Below are positions 1 through 7,249 of a DNA stretch of 9,237 nt, one piece after another. Both the position numbers and the translations under genes were made by a program. The notes beneath the pieces were generated by a model. The model was not told the DNA's origin and did not search any database. It saw only the letters and a program-made list of their open reading frames with translations. The DNA comes from Gammaproteobacteria bacterium (GTDB taxonomy: Bacteria; Pseudomonadota; Gammaproteobacteria; Steroidobacterales; Steroidobacteraceae). Where the stretch lies: assembly GCA_030040235.1 (NCBI GenBank), contig JASHUC010000021.1, forward strand, positions 1 to 9,237, in the 5' to 3' direction. Positions within the stretch are counted from its first letter, which is position 1. Each line of letters begins with the position of its first letter.

Positions 1-2843
1 TGAGCGCCTGCGCGTACGCGCGTGCGTACGCCGATGCCCCGCCGGTTGCCGCCGGCACCCAGCCGCTCGTCGCTGACGCGCAATCGCTCGCCACCGATGC
101 GCAGCTGCTCGCCGCCGATGCGCAGCTGCTCGCCGCGGATGCGCAGCCGCTCGCCCCCTCCGATGCCGAGCAGACGACCACGGGCGCGTCTCAAACGACA
201 GCCGCGAGCGCGGCCCCAAACGAGGGGCTGCAGACGGTCACCGTCACGGCCACGCGCCGCGCGGAGTCCGTCCAGGATGTGCCGCTCACCGTTCAGGCCA
301 TCAGCGGCGCCCAGCTCGAGCAACTCAACATCGATAACGAGTACGACCTCTTCAAATACACGCCCAACGTGACGTACAGCGGTAACGGCCCCGGCACGGG
401 CAACATCTTCATGCGCGGCCTGGGCGGCTACGGCTCCGGGAATCAGTCGCAGTCCACGACGTCCCCGTTCCCGAACGTCGCGGTGTATCTCGACGATGAA
501 TCGATGCAGTTCCCGGCGCGCAACGAGGACGTGTATGTCGTCGACATGAATCGCGTCGAGGTGCTCGAGGGTCCGCAGGGCACGCTCTTCGGCGGCGGCG
601 CCGAGGCCGGCGCCATCCGCTACATCACGAACAAGCCGGATCTCAACGACACCACGGGCGACCTGAACGCAGGCTATGGCGTCACGGCCCACGGTGATCC
701 CAACAACAATCTCAATGCCGTTCTCAACGTGCCGATCGTCCCCGGCACGTTCGCGCTGCGCGCGGTCGTTTTCTCGGACCATCAGGGGGGCTACATCGAC
801 AACGTGCCGGGCACGATCGGTTACCTCCCGGGCTCGGTCCCCGTCACGCTCGGTGGCAATCCCACCGCCAACAACGCGGCCCTGGTCGCGGAGAACACCA
901 ATCCGGTCACCTACGGTGGTGCCCGGCTCGAGGCGCTGTGGAAGATCAACGACAACTGGAACTTCCTGCTCGAGCAGAATTACCAGGACATGGAGGCCGA
1001 CGGCTACTTCTACACCTATCCGGTGGCATCGGACGGGGCGTCGCTCGGGCCCTACGAGATCGAGGCCTTCACACCGGCCTACAACAAGGACCGCTACGAG
1101 AGCACGGCGTGGACGCTGAACGGCAGCGTCGCGGACCTCAGCGTCGTCTACACCGGCAGCTACATGGTCCGCCACATCGACGGACAGCAGGACTACTCGA
1201 ACTACGAGCGCAGCGCGCGCGGCTCGTGGTACGGGTGCATCGGCGCGGGCGCGGGCTATTTCAACTCGAGCAACTTTTCCGCTCTCGCCGGCAAGCCTCT
1301 CCAGTGCTACGCGCCGGTCGGCGACTGGCACGATGCCGTCGAGAATCAGCACATGAGCCACGAGCTGCGCATCAGCACGCCGGTGGACAACCGCCTGCGC
1401 GGACTCTTCGGCGCTTTCTGGGAAAAGTTCAACCTGGATGACCAGCAGGATTTCAATTACCTGTCGATTCCCCAGTGCGACCCGCAGAATCTCGCCGCCG
1501 CGCTCGCGGGCGGCGCGGATTGTCTGTCGGCCGTGGGGCCGGTGCCCGGGGCATATGCTTACGCCCCTCAGCTCAGAGAGGGGACGGACACGGCCTTCGG
1601 CGAGGATGAGCAGCGCGGCTACAAGCAGACGGCGCTCTTCACCTCGATCGACTACGACATCATTCCCAAGACTCTCACGATCACCGCCGGCACCCGCTGG
1701 TACTCGTACGAAGAGTACGAGGAGGGCTCGGAGTACTACAGCGAGAGCACGAGCAGCGGGTACGTGCTCGATCATGCGAACGGCGCCTGCACGGCGGCTG
1801 GCCTGTGCGGCTTTCCGATCAACCTGGAAAAGAGCGAGCACGGCTTCCGCAGCCGCGCCAACCTCACCTGGCACATCACCGAGGAGGTGATGGCGTACTA
1901 CACCTGGTCGCAGGGCTTCCGTCCGGGCGGCTTCAACCGCACCGATTCGCTGACGGACGGCTCGATCTTCCTGTCCGCCGAGTTGCCGGCAAGCACCGCG
2001 AAGGACACCGACCAGTACCTCAAGCCCTCAGGCTACAACTCGGACAATCTGACCAATAACGAGATCGGTTTGAAGACCGAGCTGTTCGATAACCGGGTGA
2101 TATTCAATGTCTCGGCGTACTACATGCAGTGGAGCAACGTCATCGTGGCGTTGTTCGACCCCCAGTTCCTCGGCAACACGACGTTCAACGTGAACGGCCC
2201 GAGCTACGACATCAAGGGCTTCGAGGTCCAGTTCGCCGCCCGGCTCTGGGAAGGGTTGAGCATCGATGGGTCGAGCTCGCTCAACTCCACCAGCCAGACG
2301 ACCTCTCCTTGTCTCATCTCGGCGGGTGTCGTAGCCGGTGTCGCCAAGACGTCCCACAATCCGACGCCCGCCGGCGACTGCATCACCGAGGCCGTGCCCG
2401 CCACGGGGACCACGGCCGAGCCCTATTCAAATCCGCTGGGCGTCATCGGCGGGGTCCCGGGATTCGCGCCGCCCTGGATGTTCAACCTGAGGTTGCGCTA
2501 CGACTTCTCGTTGGCGAACGGGTGGAAGCCCTACGCGTGGATCGGGGCGAGCCATATCGGCCCGATGAGCAACGAACCGACCGGCTACACCTCCGGCTAC
2601 CTGGCGAGCGAGATGCCGCCGACGGGCTGGCCGACCACGACGCTCCTCGCCTACAACATCCCCGGCTACACGACGTACGATGCGGCGATCGGTGTGGCGA
2701 AGGATCAGTGGACGGCGGAGTTCTCGGCCAAGAACCTGACGGATGTGTACGGGCCCTCGAACATCTCCTCCGGCCAGTTCATCGAGTCGGAGATTCCGCT
2801 CCGGCCGCGGGTGCTCACGCTCTCGTTCGGGTATCGCTTCTAG
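1..2843 (+). CDS. TonB-dependent outer-membrane receptor (5' partial)
   Basis: Active-transport receptor of the outer membrane; it imports an unknown ligand using TonB/ExbBD energy. The frame is open to the left edge, so the start codon and most of the signal peptide are missing; 946 codons are visible. Bases 3-35 read SACAYARAYA-DA, the end of a signal peptide (AYA cleavage likely). An Ala/Gln/Thr-rich linker with a short tandem repeat follows, then a TonB-box-like QTVTVTA at 231-251. The plug domain runs from about 258 to 640 and includes VEVLEGPQGTLFGGG, AGAIRYITNKP and VAVYLDD. The rest is a 22-strand-type beta-barrel with alternating aromatic residues, ending in the typical aromatic C-terminus (LTLSFGYRF) before TAG at 2841. 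Eight mature Cys fall in four local pairs, probably loop disulfides. It heads an apparent operon with two TPR-sulfotransferases. The family is certain; the ligand is unknown (siderophore, carbohydrate, peptide and metal chelate are all possible). Confidence 0.95.
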   Translation, partial: SACAYARAYADAPPVAAGTQPLVADAQSLATDAQLLAADAQLLAADAQPLAPSDAEQTTTGASQTTAASAAPNEGLQTVTVTATRRAESVQDVPLTVQAISGAQLEQLNIDNEYDLFKYTPNVTYSGNGPGTGNIFMRGLGGYGSGNQSQSTTSPFPNVAVYLDDESMQFPARNEDVYVVDMNRVEVLEGPQGTLFGGGAEAGAIRYITNKPDLNDTTGDLNAGYGVTAHGDPNNNLNAVLNVPIVPGTFALRAVVFSDHQGGYIDNVPGTIGYLPGSVPVTLGGNPTANNAALVAENTNPVTYGGARLEALWKINDNWNFLLEQNYQDMEADGYFYTYPVASDGASLGPYEIEAFTPAYNKDRYESTAWTLNGSVADLSVVYTGSYMVRHIDGQQDYSNYERSARGSWYGCIGAGAGYFNSSNFSALAGKPLQCYAPVGDWHDAVENQHMSHELRISTPVDNRLRGLFGAFWEKFNLDDQQDFNYLSIPQCDPQNLAAALAGGADCLSAVGPVPGAYAYAPQLREGTDTAFGEDEQRGYKQTALFTSIDYDIIPKTLTITAGTRWYSYEEYEEGSEYYSESTSSGYVLDHANGACTAAGLCGFPINLEKSEHGFRSRANLTWHITEEVMAYYTWSQGFRPGGFNRTDSLTDGSIFLSAELPASTAKDTDQYLKPSGYNSDNLTNNEIGLKTELFDNRVIFNVSAYYMQWSNVIVALFDPQFLGNTTFNVNGPSYDIKGFEVQFAARLWEGLSIDGSSSLNSTSQTTSPCLISAGVVAGVAKTSHNPTPAGDCITEAVPATGTTAEPYSNPLGVIGGVPGFAPPWMFNLRLRYDFSLANGWKPYAWIGASHIGPMSNEPTGYTSGYLASEMPPTGWPTTTLLAYNIPGYTTYDAAIGVAKDQWTAEFSAKNLTDVYGPSNISSGQFIESEIPLRPRVLTLSFGYRF
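75..158 (+). repeat. Four 21-bp in-frame tandem repeats in receptor N-terminal linker
   Basis: Four consecutive 21-bp units (75-95, 96-116, 117-137, 138-158) encode DAQSLAT, DAQLLAA, DAQLLAA and DAQPLAP. A more degenerate unit (GTQPLVA) precedes them at 54-74. Units two and three differ at one base, the last. The repeat lies between the signal peptide and the TonB box, in the periplasmic linker that must reach TonB, so copy number would change linker length without breaking the frame. Confidence 0.9.
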
Positions 2844-2856
2844 TGACTGGCCGAGG
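2844..2856. other. 13-bp intergenic gap, receptor to first sulfotransferase
   Basis: This is the only non-coding interval in the window. It has no room for a promoter or terminator, so the sulfotransferase is most likely transcribed with the receptor. A GAGG tetranucleotide at 2853-2856 directly abuts the ATG, closer than a normal Shine-Dalgarno spacing, so initiation may depend on coupling to termination at the receptor stop codon. Confidence 0.7.
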
Positions 2857-4938
2857 ATGGCGGCCGCGCCGACGACCGATCGCCAGGCGGACGGCGCAAC
2901 GATAGCCGCCGAGGTGGGCGCGCTGCGCGCGCTGCTTCGGGAGCGCAAGTTTTCCGACGTGCTCGCTGCGGGGGAGGCGCTGCTCAAACGCGCGCCGCAG
3001 CAGCGCGAAGCGCTCCTCTTCCTCGCCATGGCCCAGCGTCACCTCGGGCGAATGCCCGAGGCGTTCGAAACCCTTGCGACTCTGGAGCGCCATCATCCGC
3101 GCTTCAGCCGCCTGTACGAGGAGCGCGGGCGCTGCTTCGTCGAGCTCAAGCAGGCCGGCGCGGCGATCGAAGCCTTCTTGAAGGCTGTCAACCTCAATCA
3201 TGCGCTCCCCGGCAGCTGGAGCATGCTCGAGGGTCTCCAGCGCCTCACGGGAAGGGCGGACGATGCCGCGACGGCTGCGAGCCAGGTGGCGACGCTGCGC
3301 AAGATCCCTCGAGACATCGTGACCGCCACGGCGCTGCTCGAGGACGGCGATTGGGACGCCGCCGAAGCGCTGGTGCGCTCCTGGCTCATCAGGAACGGCG
3401 ACCACGTCGAGGGGATGAGACTCCTCGCCCGGATCGGCATCGCGCGCAAGGTCTTCGACGATCCGGAGGTGCTCCTCGCCGCGGTGCTGGAGCGGGCGCC
3501 GACCTATCGGGCCGCGCGGCGGGAATACGCCCGCGTGCTCGTCGAGCTGCACAAGCACCAGGAGGCGCGCCGCCAGCTCGCGCGGCTGCGAGAGGAGGGC
3601 GAGGACAGCCGGGATCCGGAGGGCCGGGGGTTGGCGATGCTCGAGGGAGCCTGCGCCGCGGGGCTCGGCGAGCACGAGCGGGCCATCGAGCTGTACCGAT
3701 CACTGCTCACGGGCAGGGCCGAGGAGGATGCCGACGTGCATCTGTCGATCGGTCACGCGCTGAAGACGCTCGGCAGCGCTCAGGACGGCATCGAGGCCTA
3801 CCGCCGCGCCGCGCAGTGCCGGCCCGACTTCGGCGATGCGTACTGGAGTCTCGCGAATCTCAAGACCTACCGGTTCACGGACGAGGAGCTCGGCCGCATC
3901 CGGGCGGCCCTCGCGGCGTCCTCGACCGCGGTCGCGGACCGGTACCACCTCTGTTTCGCGCTCGCCAAGGCGCTCGAGGACCGTGGCGAGTACGCCGAGT
4001 CCTTCGGCTATTACGAGCTCGGAAATCGGCTGAAGCATCCGGAGTGCACCTACCGTCCGGAGATCATCGAGCACAACACGGCCGAGCAGATCGCGGTCTG
4101 CACGCAGGAACTGTTCGCGAGCCGCCGCGGCTGGGGCGCGCAGGCTCCCGATCCCATCTTCATCGTCGGCCTGCCGCGTGCGGGCTCGACCCTTATCGAG
4201 CAGATTCTCGCCTCCCATTCGCAGGTCGAGGGCACCCAGGAGTTGCCGAACGTGCAGCAGATCGTGAGCCTCCTGCGCGGCCGCGACCTCCTCAACGACC
4301 GCTACCCGCGCATTATCGAGCACTTGAGCGCCGAGGATTGCCGCAAGCTCGGCGGCCAGTACCTCGCCGAGACCCAGGCCTACCGCACCGGCGCGCCGTA
4401 CTTCATCGACAAGATGCCGAACAACTTCCGGCACATCGGACTCATTCATCTGATCCTGCCGAACGCGCGCATCATCGATGCCCGTCGCGCGCCGATGGCC
4501 TGCTGCTTCAGCAACTTCAAACAGCTCTTTGCGAACGGCCAGGAGTTCACCTACAGCATCGCGGACCTCGCCCGCTATTACCGGACCTACCTCGAGCTGA
4601 TGCGCCACTGGGACACGGTGCTTCCCGGCCGCGTTCTGCGGATGCATCATGAGGACGTCGTGGACGATCTCGAGGGCAGCGTGCGCCGTCTGCTCGAGTT
4701 TTGCGGGCTCGAGTTCGAGCCGCAGTGCCTCGCGTTCCATGAGACCAAGCGCAGCGTGCGCACCGCGAGCTCGGAGCAGGTTCGCCAGGCCCTCTATCGA
4801 GAAGGGCTCGATCACTGGAGACATTTCGAGCCCTGGCTCGGGCCGCTGAAGGATGCCCTCGGGGACGCCCTCACCCGCTATCGCGATGACAGCCCTCGAT
4901 ACGAAGCCCGGGCGCAACGATCCGTGCCCGTGCGGTAG
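2857..4938 (+). CDS. TPR-repeat sulfotransferase family protein (ST1), degenerate 3'-phosphate motif
   Basis: Predicted cytoplasmic sulfotransferase of 693 aa that would transfer sulfate from PAPS to an unidentified acceptor. The N-terminal half holds divergent TPR-like helical repeats (about residues 19-150 and 270-340), presumably for partner binding. A family linker with YWSLANLKTYRF and a LAKALEDRGEYAESF-type segment (about 326-385) leads into the catalytic domain. This has a 5'-phosphosulfate loop GLPRAGST (438-445), DKMPNN (518-523), and a 3'-phosphate region RAPMACCFS (544-552). R544 and S552 are kept, but the usual RDPxD reads RAPMA, so the Asp is replaced by A548. A YYRTYLELMRHW segment and a C-terminal VRTAS-EQVRQ segment match the paralogue downstream. 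I chose ATG 2857; the in-frame ATG at 2743 would overlap the receptor and add a Ser/Arg-rich shadow peptide. There is no signal peptide or membrane segment. Its 3' end overlaps the next gene. Reduced activity or a scaffold role is possible. Confidence 0.88.
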   Translation: MAAAPTTDRQADGATIAAEVGALRALLRERKFSDVLAAGEALLKRAPQQREALLFLAMAQRHLGRMPEAFETLATLERHHPRFSRLYEERGRCFVELKQAGAAIEAFLKAVNLNHALPGSWSMLEGLQRLTGRADDAATAASQVATLRKIPRDIVTATALLEDGDWDAAEALVRSWLIRNGDHVEGMRLLARIGIARKVFDDPEVLLAAVLERAPTYRAARREYARVLVELHKHQEARRQLARLREEGEDSRDPEGRGLAMLEGACAAGLGEHERAIELYRSLLTGRAEEDADVHLSIGHALKTLGSAQDGIEAYRRAAQCRPDFGDAYWSLANLKTYRFTDEELGRIRAALAASSTAVADRYHLCFALAKALEDRGEYAESFGYYELGNRLKHPECTYRPEIIEHNTAEQIAVCTQELFASRRGWGAQAPDPIFIVGLPRAGSTLIEQILASHSQVEGTQELPNVQQIVSLLRGRDLLNDRYPRIIEHLSAEDCRKLGGQYLAETQAYRTGAPYFIDKMPNNFRHIGLIHLILPNARIIDARRAPMACCFSNFKQLFANGQEFTYSIADLARYYRTYLELMRHWDTVLPGRVLRMHHEDVVDDLEGSVRRLLEFCGLEFEPQCLAFHETKRSVRTASSEQVRQALYREGLDHWRHFEPWLGPLKDALGDALTRYRDDSPRYEARAQRSVPVR
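4886..4938. other. 53-bp same-strand overlap of ST1 3' end and ST2 5' end
   Basis: The two sulfotransferase genes share 53 bp in different frames. The TAG stop of ST1 (4936-4938) falls within the Gly17-Ser18 codons of the SEC-C motif of ST2, immediately after its first two zinc-ligand Cys codons. The zinc motif therefore fixes the C-terminal sequence of ST1. No good ribosome-binding site precedes ATG 4886 or the alternative ATG 4853, which suggests translational coupling. With the 4853 start the overlap would be 86 bp. Confidence 0.75.
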
Positions 4939-7249
4939 CGGCAAACGCTACAAGCACTGCTGCGGAGCCGTGCGCGGTGCACCGCAGCGCGCCGCTGCGG
5001 CGGTGCGCCCCGGGGCGCCGGCACGCTCGCGCACTGGGGCTCCGGCGGCCGGTCCGCGCGATCTCGGTGCGCTCGTCGCCCTGATCGATGCGGGGCGCCT
5101 GCGCGAAGCCGAGGAGGGCGCGCTTGCCCTCCTCGGGGTGCACCCCGGCACCGGGATGGTCTGGAAGATCCTGAGCGTCGCGCTCGTGCGCCAGGGCAAG
5201 AATGCGTTGCCTGCGCTTCGCAAAGCGGCCGAGCTGATGCCGCGCGATGCGGAGGCGCAGAGCAATTTCGGCTCGGCGCTGCTTGCGGCCAGAGAGTGGT
5301 CCGAGGCACTCGCGAGCCTCGCTCGCGCGCTCGCGCTGCGCCCGGATGATCTCGAGGCGCTCATCGAGGCGGGGGATGCGATGCGCGCGCTCGGGCGCGC
5401 CGCAGAGGCAATCGCATTCTATCAGCGCGCGCTCGCGCTCGATCCACGATCGGGGCAGGCGCTGAACAATCTCGGGAATGCGTTCCTCGCGCTCGACCGG
5501 CTCGATGAAGCCGCGAAGTGCTATCAACTCGCGCTCGAGAGCCGCCCGCAGGATGCCGGGGTGCTCTGCAATCTCGCCGATGCGCTGCGACGAGGGGGCA
5601 AGCTCGAGGAGGCGCTGAGCGCGGGCGAGCGGGCGATCGCACTCGATCCCGCGCTCGCGAAGGCGCACAACGTCATGGGCGTCGCCCTGGGCGGCCTCGG
5701 CCGGCGCGAGCGCGCGGTTGCGAGCCTCAGGCAGGCGCTCGCCCTCGATCCTCGTTCCGTCGAAGCGCTCACGAATCTCGGGAACGTGCTTCGCGAGCTC
5801 GGCGAACGGCACGAGGCGCTCGCGCTTTACCGCCGGGCCGTGGAGCTCGATCCGCAGCGCGCCGAAGGCCACGGCGGCCTCGGTCAGGTGCTGCTCGAGC
5901 TGCGCCGGCTCGAGGAGGCCACGGAGAGTTTTCGCCGCGCGCTCGCGCTCAAGCCCACATATCCCTTCGCACAGGTGGGCCTCGCGGCGGCGTTGCGCGT
6001 CCAGGGGCGCGCGGCGGAGGCGGAGACGACGTGCGCGGCCGCACTCGCCTGCGCTCCCCAGGACGTCGAGGCGCTCGTGCTGCTCGGCGAGCTTCACGGG
6101 GATCGCGGACGATTCGCGGAGGCCCAGCAGTTCCTCGACCGCGCCCTCGAGCTCGATGCGCGCTGCACTACCGCCTATTGCAGCATGGCCGCGCACCGCA
6201 AGATGACGAGCGATGATACGGCCTGGCTTGCGGGTGCGCAGGCATTACTCGAGCAGCCGCTGCCGCTGCGCCAGAGCATCGCCCTGCGCTATGCCCTCGG
6301 GAAGTACTTCGACGACGTGGGCGACTACGAGAGCGCCTTCGCGCGCTACCGCGACGCGAACGAGCTCACCCGGCGCTATGGATCACGGTACGACGGCGAG
6401 AAGCTCGTCGCACGCGTCGATCGACTGATTGGACGATTCGATTCCGCATTCATCCGCGAACTGCAGGCGGGCGCATCGCCCTCGGAGCGGCCGGTCCTCA
6501 TTCTCGGCATGCCGCGCTCCGGAACCTCGCTCGCCGAGCAGATTCTCGCCTCGCACCCGCAGGTGTTCGGAGCGGGGGAGCTGCGCTTCTGGGACGAGGC
6601 CTTCCTGGCGCTCGAGAAGACGGGATTCGAGAGGCGGGCCGCCGCCAGTCTCGTCTCGGGAGTCGCGCGCGACTACCTCGCAAAGCTTGCGGTGGCACCG
6701 CCGGTCGCCGCCCGGGTGACGGACAAGATGCCCGCGAATTTTCTCTACGCGGGGCTGATTCACGCCGTGTTCCCGCAGGCGCGCATCATCCATATGCTGC
6801 GCGATCCGCTCGACACGTGTCTGTCGATCTATTTTCAGAACTTCTTCAATATGAGCCCGTACGGCCACGACCTCGAGCATCTCGCGCACTATTACCGGCA
6901 GTACGCTCGCGTCACGGACCATTGGCGCACGGTCCTGCCCTCGACCGCGCTCCTGGAGGTTCCCTACGAGGGGCTCGTCGCCGACCAGGAGGGCTGGACA
7001 CGCCGGATGCTTGCATTCGTCGGTCTGCCCTGGGACACGCGCTGCCTCGATTTTTACCGCACCGAGCGCACCGTGATCACGGCGAGCCGCTGGCAGGTGC
7101 GCCAGAGGATCCACGCATCATCGGTCGGGCGCTGGAGAAACTACGCGAAGCACCTCGCGCCACTCAGGCATCTGACGAGCCTGAGCACTCAGTGGCTCTC
7201 GAACGATTCGGTCGCGATATCCGGCGGGACGGGCAGCGACTTGAGATAG
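4886..7249 (+). CDS. SEC-C/TPR sulfotransferase family protein (ST2)
   Basis: Predicted cytoplasmic PAPS-dependent sulfotransferase of 787 aa; the acceptor is unknown. Residues 8-27 form a SEC-C zinc motif, PGRNDPCPCGSGKRYKHCCG, with C14, C16, C25 and C26 as ligands; in other proteins this motif binds zinc and often mediates protein contacts. After an Ala/Pro/Arg-rich linker come nine consecutive canonical 34-residue TPRs (about 121-426), with one degenerate repeat before them. The catalytic domain shows 5'-phosphosulfate loop GMPRSGTS (541-548), DKMPANF (613-619), and an intact 3'-phosphate motif RDPLDTCLS (639-647), then HYYRQY and VITAS-WQVRQ. It is paralogous to ST1, with a shared 17-bp identical block encoding EQILAS (4198-4214 and 6536-6552), but more canonical. 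ATG 4886 is preferred because it places SEC-C at the N-terminus; ATG 4853 adds 11 residues. The last roughly 20 residues look non-family and run antisense into the cytochrome gene. Confidence 0.9.
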   Translation: MTALDTKPGRNDPCPCGSGKRYKHCCGAVRGAPQRAAAAVRPGAPARSRTGAPAAGPRDLGALVALIDAGRLREAEEGALALLGVHPGTGMVWKILSVALVRQGKNALPALRKAAELMPRDAEAQSNFGSALLAAREWSEALASLARALALRPDDLEALIEAGDAMRALGRAAEAIAFYQRALALDPRSGQALNNLGNAFLALDRLDEAAKCYQLALESRPQDAGVLCNLADALRRGGKLEEALSAGERAIALDPALAKAHNVMGVALGGLGRRERAVASLRQALALDPRSVEALTNLGNVLRELGERHEALALYRRAVELDPQRAEGHGGLGQVLLELRRLEEATESFRRALALKPTYPFAQVGLAAALRVQGRAAEAETTCAAALACAPQDVEALVLLGELHGDRGRFAEAQQFLDRALELDARCTTAYCSMAAHRKMTSDDTAWLAGAQALLEQPLPLRQSIALRYALGKYFDDVGDYESAFARYRDANELTRRYGSRYDGEKLVARVDRLIGRFDSAFIRELQAGASPSERPVLILGMPRSGTSLAEQILASHPQVFGAGELRFWDEAFLALEKTGFERRAAASLVSGVARDYLAKLAVAPPVAARVTDKMPANFLYAGLIHAVFPQARIIHMLRDPLDTCLSIYFQNFFNMSPYGHDLEHLAHYYRQYARVTDHWRTVLPSTALLEVPYEGLVADQEGWTRRMLAFVGLPWDTRCLDFYRTERTVITASRWQVRQRIHASSVGRWRNYAKHLAPLRHLTSLSTQWLSNDSVAISGGTGSDLR
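7189..7249. other. 61-bp convergent overlap of ST2 and cytochrome c genes
   Basis: ST2 on the + strand ends with TAG at 7247-7249, while the cytochrome gene on the - strand ends with TGA at 7191-7189, so both 3' coding ends lie in the same 61 bp. No hairpin with a T-run is visible here, so neither transcript has an obvious intrinsic terminator and antisense read-through is plausible. The overlapped part of ST2 encodes a low-similarity tail (WLSNDSVAISGGTGSDLR); the cytochrome part encodes the end of its last helix plus a short tail. Confidence 0.85.

Noticed and set aside
279..281. GTG as the receptor start codon
   Set aside because: The same frame is open to the left edge and encodes a signal-peptide end, linker and TonB box upstream; starting here would remove the TonB box and part of the plug.
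2743..2856. Upstream ATG extension of the first sulfotransferase
   Set aside because: It overlaps the conserved receptor C-terminus by about 100 bp and yields a Ser/Arg-rich peptide typical of an out-of-frame shadow.
3700..4944. 414-aa open frame on the - strand
   Set aside because: Antisense shadow of the first sulfotransferase in GC-rich DNA; no recognisable domain, whereas the + strand has clear catalytic motifs.
5246..6163. Repetitive GCGCTCGCGCTCGAT-like DNA as a non-coding repeat array
   Set aside because: It follows the 102-bp period of nine TPR units in a good coding frame, so it is protein repeat, not a separate DNA element.
4871..6196. 441-aa open frame on the - strand
   Set aside because: Antisense to the TPR region of ST2; Arg/Glu/Leu-rich composition with TPR-period echoes explains it.
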